A stretch of DNA of 9,563 nt, taken from the NCBI GenBank assembly GCA_905210875.1, contig CAJLYN010000074.1, positions 1 through 9,563 on the forward strand, read 5' to 3'. Position 1 is the stretch's first letter, and each line of letters begins with the position of its first letter. Origin of the DNA: an uncultured Bacteroides sp. (lineage in GTDB: Bacteria > Bacteroidota > Bacteroidia > Bacteroidales > UBA11471). Shown in pieces: positions 6,618 to 9,563 of the stretch. Under the pieces are notes generated by a model. It was not told where the DNA came from. It saw only the letters and a program-made list of their open reading frames with translations, and did not search any database. Both the position numbers and the translations under genes were made by a program.

Positions 6618-7331
6618 ATGACTTTTATGCTCTCTCTCCTGGCTCAGACCGCCGTGGTCGAGCCCGTGCAGGCTGCCGCTCTCGAAGCACAGACCGCCGT
6701 TCCGCCGTTGAACCTGTGGTCGCTTTCGCTCAAAGGCGGATTCATCATGATACCCATCGTTCTCCTCTCCCTGGTTACGATATACATCTTTGTCGAGCGT
6801 CTGCTCGTGTTGCGCGACGCCGCCCGGCAAGACGACACCTTCATGCAGCGCATCAAGGATTACATTCACGCCGGCGACATCGACTCGGCCTTGAACCTCT
6901 GCAAGAAAAATCCCACACCGGTTGCCCGTCTCGTCGAGAAAGGCATCACCCGGCTGGGGCGTCCCATGAACGATGTGCTGGTGGCCATCGAAAACGTGGG
7001 AAACATCGAGGTGGCCAAGCTCGAACGCCGCTTTACCTGGATAGCCACTACCGCCGCCGGTGCCCCCATGCTCGGGTTCCTCGGTACGGTTACCGGTATG
7101 GTGAATGCGTTTTACAGCATGGCGGCTGCCGGCGAAGCGGCCGACATCACCACGCTGTCGAGCGGTATCTACGAAGCTTTGGTTACTACGGTAGCCGGTC
7201 TGGTAGTGGGCATCATAGCTATGTTTGCCTACAACTATCTGGTTTCACGGGTCAATACGGTTGTCAACCAGCTCGAAGCCAGCACCATGGAATTTATGGA
7301 TCTGCTCAATGAGCCGGCCAACAAGAAATAG
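6618..7331 (+). CDS. exbB: MotA/TolQ/ExbB-family proton channel protein
   Basis: ExbB forms the inner-membrane pentameric scaffold that, with ExbD, uses the proton gradient to energise a TonB-type transducer. The 237-residue product has three membrane segments at about 43-63, 146-167 and 188-208. The first follows a short periplasmic N-terminus; a soluble cytoplasmic loop (about 65-140) lies between segments one and two. The family signature GAPMLGFLGTVTGMVNAF (148-165) is intact. The start is ATG at 6618 (MTFMLSLLAQ). The gene lies between pdxJ and exbD; the stop codon is 17 bp before the exbD start. TolQ of a Tol system has the same fold, but no tolB or pal lies beside it, so ExbB is the better name. 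Confidence 0.95.
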   Translation: MTFMLSLLAQTAVVEPVQAAALEAQTAVPPLNLWSLSLKGGFIMIPIVLLSLVTIYIFVERLLVLRDAARQDDTFMQRIKDYIHAGDIDSALNLCKKNPTPVARLVEKGITRLGRPMNDVLVAIENVGNIEVAKLERRFTWIATTAAGAPMLGFLGTVTGMVNAFYSMAAAGEAADITTLSSGIYEALVTTVAGLVVGIIAMFAYNYLVSRVNTVVNQLEASTMEFMDLLNEPANKK

Positions 7332-7335
7332 AATG

Positions 7336-7340
7336 AGGAG
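7336..7340 (+). promoter_or_regulatory. AGGAG Shine-Dalgarno-like site before exbD
   Basis: AGGAG ends 8 nt before the exbD ATG at 7349, classic Shine-Dalgarno spacing. None of the other starts in this window has such a site, and Bacteroidota generally do not rely on it, so it may be chance. Confidence 0.35.
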
Positions 7341-7348
7341 AACGCATT

Positions 7349-7762
7349 ATGGCTCTTAAACGCAAAAACCGCATCGAGGCCTCTTTCAGCATGGCTTCGA
7401 TGACCGACGTAATATTTCTGTTGCTCATCTTCTTCATGGTAACATCGACCTTTGTATTCCCCAACGCCATAAAGGTCAACCTCCCGCAGAGCAAGCAGCA
7501 GACTACCGTCAAGCCGTTGGCTCGCGTAACCATCGACGCGTCGCTCAATTACTACGTTTCGGTGGGAAAAGCCAAAGCCGTGAAGGTGGCCTACGAAGAA
7601 TTGCCCGCCTACCTGACCGAAGCCCGCAATCAGGACCCCGAAATGTATTTTGCCCTCTATGCCGATGAAAGCGTACCTTACCGCGAAATCATGAAAGTCC
7701 TCAATATCGCCAATGACAACCAGTTGCGCATGGTCTTGGCCACACAACCTGTAAAAGAGTAA
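7349..7762 (+). CDS. exbD: ExbD/TolR-family biopolymer transport protein
   Basis: ExbD is the partner of ExbB; its single membrane helix lies in the ExbB pore and carries the aspartate that is protonated during energy coupling. The 137-residue product has a short basic cytoplasmic N-terminus (KRKNR), one membrane helix at about 20-38 (VIFLLLIFFMVTSTF) with Asp20 in the MTDVIFLLLIFF motif, equivalent to Asp25 of E. coli ExbD, and a periplasmic domain (about 40-137) with the usual VTIDA...VPYREIMKVLN pattern. ATG at 7349 gives the expected N-terminus. It lies between exbB (17-bp gap) and the transducer gene (10-bp gap) in an obvious operon. Confidence 0.95.
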   Translation: MALKRKNRIEASFSMASMTDVIFLLLIFFMVTSTFVFPNAIKVNLPQSKQQTTVKPLARVTIDASLNYYVSVGKAKAVKVAYEELPAYLTEARNQDPEMYFALYADESVPYREIMKVLNIANDNQLRMVLATQPVKE

Positions 7763-7772
7763 CCCCTACGAC

Positions 7773-8528
7773 GTGGAAGCAGAAAATAAAAATCGGACGG
7801 TCGCACTGGCAGTAACGGTTGTCGTTCACGCCGCCATCTTGTTGCTGCTGCTGTTTTACACCCTGTCGGCTCCGGTGATTACCGAAGACGACGGCAGCGG
7901 TGTCGTGTTGCAACTGGGTGTCGTCGATGCCGATGCCGGCACGTTCACCCCCGCAGTGGCAGCACCCCGTCCGCGTCCGGTCGAAGCCGAGCCCGTTGTT
8001 ACGCAGGACATCGAAGAGACGGTCGCTCTCGACGAAAAGAAGCCCGAGCCCGAAAAGACAGTTGCTCCCACCGAAAACACCCCGCAGCCGCAGCCCGAGC
8101 CCGAAACTTCGCAGATAGATGACTTGTGGGCCAGCGCTCTCAACAAGGGAAAGACGGCCGACAGTATCGCCGCCGACAATCACCGTAAAGGCTCACCCCA
8201 AGGTACCGCTCCCTCGGGTGCCACTGTCGGTTCGCCCGGTTATGGCGACTATGACTTGGGCGGGAGAGGGCTGGTGGGAAGTCTGCCCAAGCCCGAATAT
8301 ACAGGCACCAACGATGAGGGAACCATCGTCGTAGAGGTGCTGGTCGACCCCCGTGGTCAGGTGGTACAGGCCAACGTTACTCCCTCGGGCAGCAAAGGTA
8401 CCGCTGCCTCCAACGCCACCTTGCGCAGTCGTGCCGAAGCGGCCGCCCGCCGTGCCGTCTTTGAGCACAAGGCCTCGGGCAACGAAAATCAATGGGGCAC
8501 CATTACCTACTATTTCAAACAGAACTGA
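7773..8528 (+). CDS. tonB: TonB/TolA-like energy transducer
   Basis: This protein should carry energy from the ExbB-ExbD motor across the periplasm to outer-membrane receptors. The 251-residue product has a short cytoplasmic N-terminus, one membrane anchor at about 9-31 with His19 in the position of the conserved TonB anchor histidine, a Pro/Glu/Lys-rich spanning region (about 62-112, with PRPRPVE, KPEPEK and PQPQPEPE), a Gly/Ser-rich stretch (about 138-170), and a C-terminal TonB-type domain (about 172-251) containing GTIVVEVLVDPRGQV. The start is GTG at 7773, as no ATG is available near the anchor; it lies 10 bp after exbD. The TonB hallmark YP near the domain start reads PEYTG, as in TolA/TonB variants of Bacteroidota, so the exact receptor partner is open. 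The spanning region contains a 15-bp exact DNA repeat. Confidence 0.88.
   Translation: MEAENKNRTVALAVTVVVHAAILLLLLFYTLSAPVITEDDGSGVVLQLGVVDADAGTFTPAVAAPRPRPVEAEPVVTQDIEETVALDEKKPEPEKTVAPTENTPQPQPEPETSQIDDLWASALNKGKTADSIAADNHRKGSPQGTAPSGATVGSPGYGDYDLGGRGLVGSLPKPEYTGTNDEGTIVVEVLVDPRGQVVQANVTPSGSKGTAASNATLRSRAEAAARRAVFEHKASGNENQWGTITYYFKQN
8041..8106 (+). repeat. In-frame 15-bp direct repeat in the tonB proline-rich region
   Basis: AGCCCGAGCCCGAAA occurs at 8041-8055 and 8092-8106, 51 bp (17 codons) apart and in the same frame, coding for the PEPE units of the periplasm-spanning segment. Such repeats can change the length of the spacer by slippage or recombination. Confidence 0.7.
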
Positions 8529-8617
8529 AAAACACCTGAAACTGATGCCGCAGCTGCGGTCGCTCCCGGTTCATGAAACGGCCGGTCGATACCTCGCCTG
8601 CCGGCTCTGACGATACG

Positions 8618-9563
8618 ATGAACAACGGGATAATCCTACTCCTCATACTGGCAGCCTATTTTGCCGTGCTGCTGCTTATCGGCCGTTTCTCGGGCGGAAA
8701 GTCCGACGACAACAGCAACTTCTTCCTGGCCGGAAAATCTTCACCCTGGTGGCTGGTGGCCATAGGAATGATAGGCACCTCCATATCGGGGGTAACATTC
8801 ATTTCGGTTCCCGGTATGCCCTTGACCATAGAAATGACCTACATGCAGATGGTCCTGGGCTTTGTCGTGGGTTACATAGCCATAGCCAAAATTCTGCTGC
8901 CCCTCTATTACCGCCTCGGCCTCACCTCGATATACACCTACCTCGAACACCGTTTCGGCCTCTGTTCCCACAAGACAGGTGCCGTTTTCTTTTTTATCTC
9001 CAAGATAATAGGCGCAGCCGCACGGCTCTATCTTGTTGTGCTTATTTTGCAACGCATCGTCCTGGCCGGCTGGAACATACCCTTTTGGGCCACGGCTCTG
9101 GCGGTGGTGCTGCTCATCTGGCTCTATTCCCACCGTAGCGGTATGCGCACGATTGTGCGCACCGATGCCTTGCAGACGGTTTTCATGATAGGGGCCCTGC
9201 TGCTTATCCTAGCACAGCTCATGACGCGAATGCATCTCGACGTGCAAGGGGTGGTCGATACGGTACGCGCGAGTGGGCTCGAACGTGTATTCGTCTTTGA
9301 CGACTGGCAGTCGAAACAGAACTTCTTCAAACAGTTTTTCAGCGGCATCTTCATCACCATAGTGATGTCGGGCCTCGACCAGGATATCATGCAGAAGAAT
9401 CTCTCGATACGCACGTTGCGGGAGGCGCAGAAGAATATGTATATCTATGGCACGGCCTTTGTCCCGGTCAATCTGCTCTTTCTTGTGTTGGGAATCCTGC
9501 TGGTGGCCTATGCCGGACAGGCGGGTATCGCCTTGCCCTCCAAGACCGATGAGCTCCTGCCCC
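8618..9563 (+). CDS. Sodium:solute symporter (SSS family), N-terminal 315 residues (cut by right edge)
   Basis: This is an inner-membrane secondary transporter that imports a solute with sodium; the substrate cannot be told from sequence. The visible part has membrane segments at about 4-22, 45-65, 75-98, 121-148, 155-170, 186-203, 240-252 and 275-300. Family features are the FFLAGKSSPWW motif (35-45), IGMIGTSISGVTFISVPG (49-66), the TSIYTYLEHRFG segment (103-114) and GLDQDIMQKNLS (252-263), all typical of Bacteroidota SSS transporters. Full-length members have roughly 480-500 residues, so the C-terminal third is missing. I chose ATG at 8618 (MNNGIILLL) because it begins right at the first membrane helix; an in-frame ATG at 8573 would add 15 polar residues. 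It lies 89 bp after tonB on the same strand, with no terminator seen, so its operon membership is uncertain. Confidence 0.94.
   Translation, partial: MNNGIILLLILAAYFAVLLLIGRFSGGKSDDNSNFFLAGKSSPWWLVAIGMIGTSISGVTFISVPGMPLTIEMTYMQMVLGFVVGYIAIAKILLPLYYRLGLTSIYTYLEHRFGLCSHKTGAVFFFISKIIGAAARLYLVVLILQRIVLAGWNIPFWATALAVVLLIWLYSHRSGMRTIVRTDALQTVFMIGALLLILAQLMTRMHLDVQGVVDTVRASGLERVFVFDDWQSKQNFFKQFFSGIFITIVMSGLDQDIMQKNLSIRTLREAQKNMYIYGTAFVPVNLLFLVLGILLVAYAGQAGIALPSKTDELLP

Noticed and set aside
5835..6869. Minus-strand open frame of 344 codons across pdxJ and the start of exbB
   Set aside because: It spans two well-identified plus-strand genes and resembles no family.
7333..7359. Eight-codon open frame overlapping the exbD start
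   Set aside because: So short a frame is expected by chance, and nothing suggests it is a leader peptide.
8548..8559. Palindrome CCGCAGCTGCGG between tonB and the symporter gene
   Set aside because: A perfect 12-bp palindrome has no loop and no U-tract follows, so it does not make a terminator; no further sign of an operator is seen.
8573..8617. Earlier in-frame ATG for the symporter
   Set aside because: It adds 15 polar residues before the first membrane helix; possible but less likely than the ATG at 8618.

Overview
The window looks like ordinary chromosomal core DNA from a member of the Bacteroidales (phylum Bacteroidota). This rests on close family resemblance of the NusA and IF2 proteins to those of Bacteroides-type bacteria as I know them, near absence of Shine-Dalgarno sequences before start codons, promoter-like TAnnTTTG boxes, a stand-alone exbB-exbD-tonB-type cluster and moderate G+C with AT-rich intergenic gaps. 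A gut family such as Barnesiellaceae is possible, but the genus cannot be fixed from the sequence alone. No mobile element, CRISPR array, tRNA, rRNA or defence system is visible.

Left half (1-5683), all genes on the minus strand. Read in transcription order from the right they are nadK (NAD kinase), a small protein of unknown function, a YgjP/DUF45-type zinc metallopeptidase, and then rimP-nusA-infB, the classic ribosome-maturation, transcription-elongation and translation-initiation operon. infB runs off the left edge just inside its GTPase domain, at the DTPGH motif. A candidate promoter and a terminator-like hairpin sit in the leader of rimP. The small unknown gene has a perfect 12-bp inverted repeat lying across its start codon.

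Right half (5865-9563), all genes on the plus strand. pdxJ (pyridoxine 5'-phosphate synthase) is followed closely by exbB, exbD and a TonB/TolA-like energy transducer, then by a sodium:solute symporter cut by the right edge. exbB-exbD-tonB encode an inner-membrane motor that uses the proton gradient to energise outer-membrane transport. nadK and pdxJ diverge from a 181-bp AT-rich region with overlapping repeats and promoter-like boxes on both strands.

Nothing here amounts to a clearly new biological system. The most useful leads are regulatory: the start-codon inverted repeat of the unknown gene, the possible attenuator ahead of rimP-nusA-infB, and a repeated GKIDL motif in the long acidic linker of IF2. 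No gap between genes exceeds about 181 bases.
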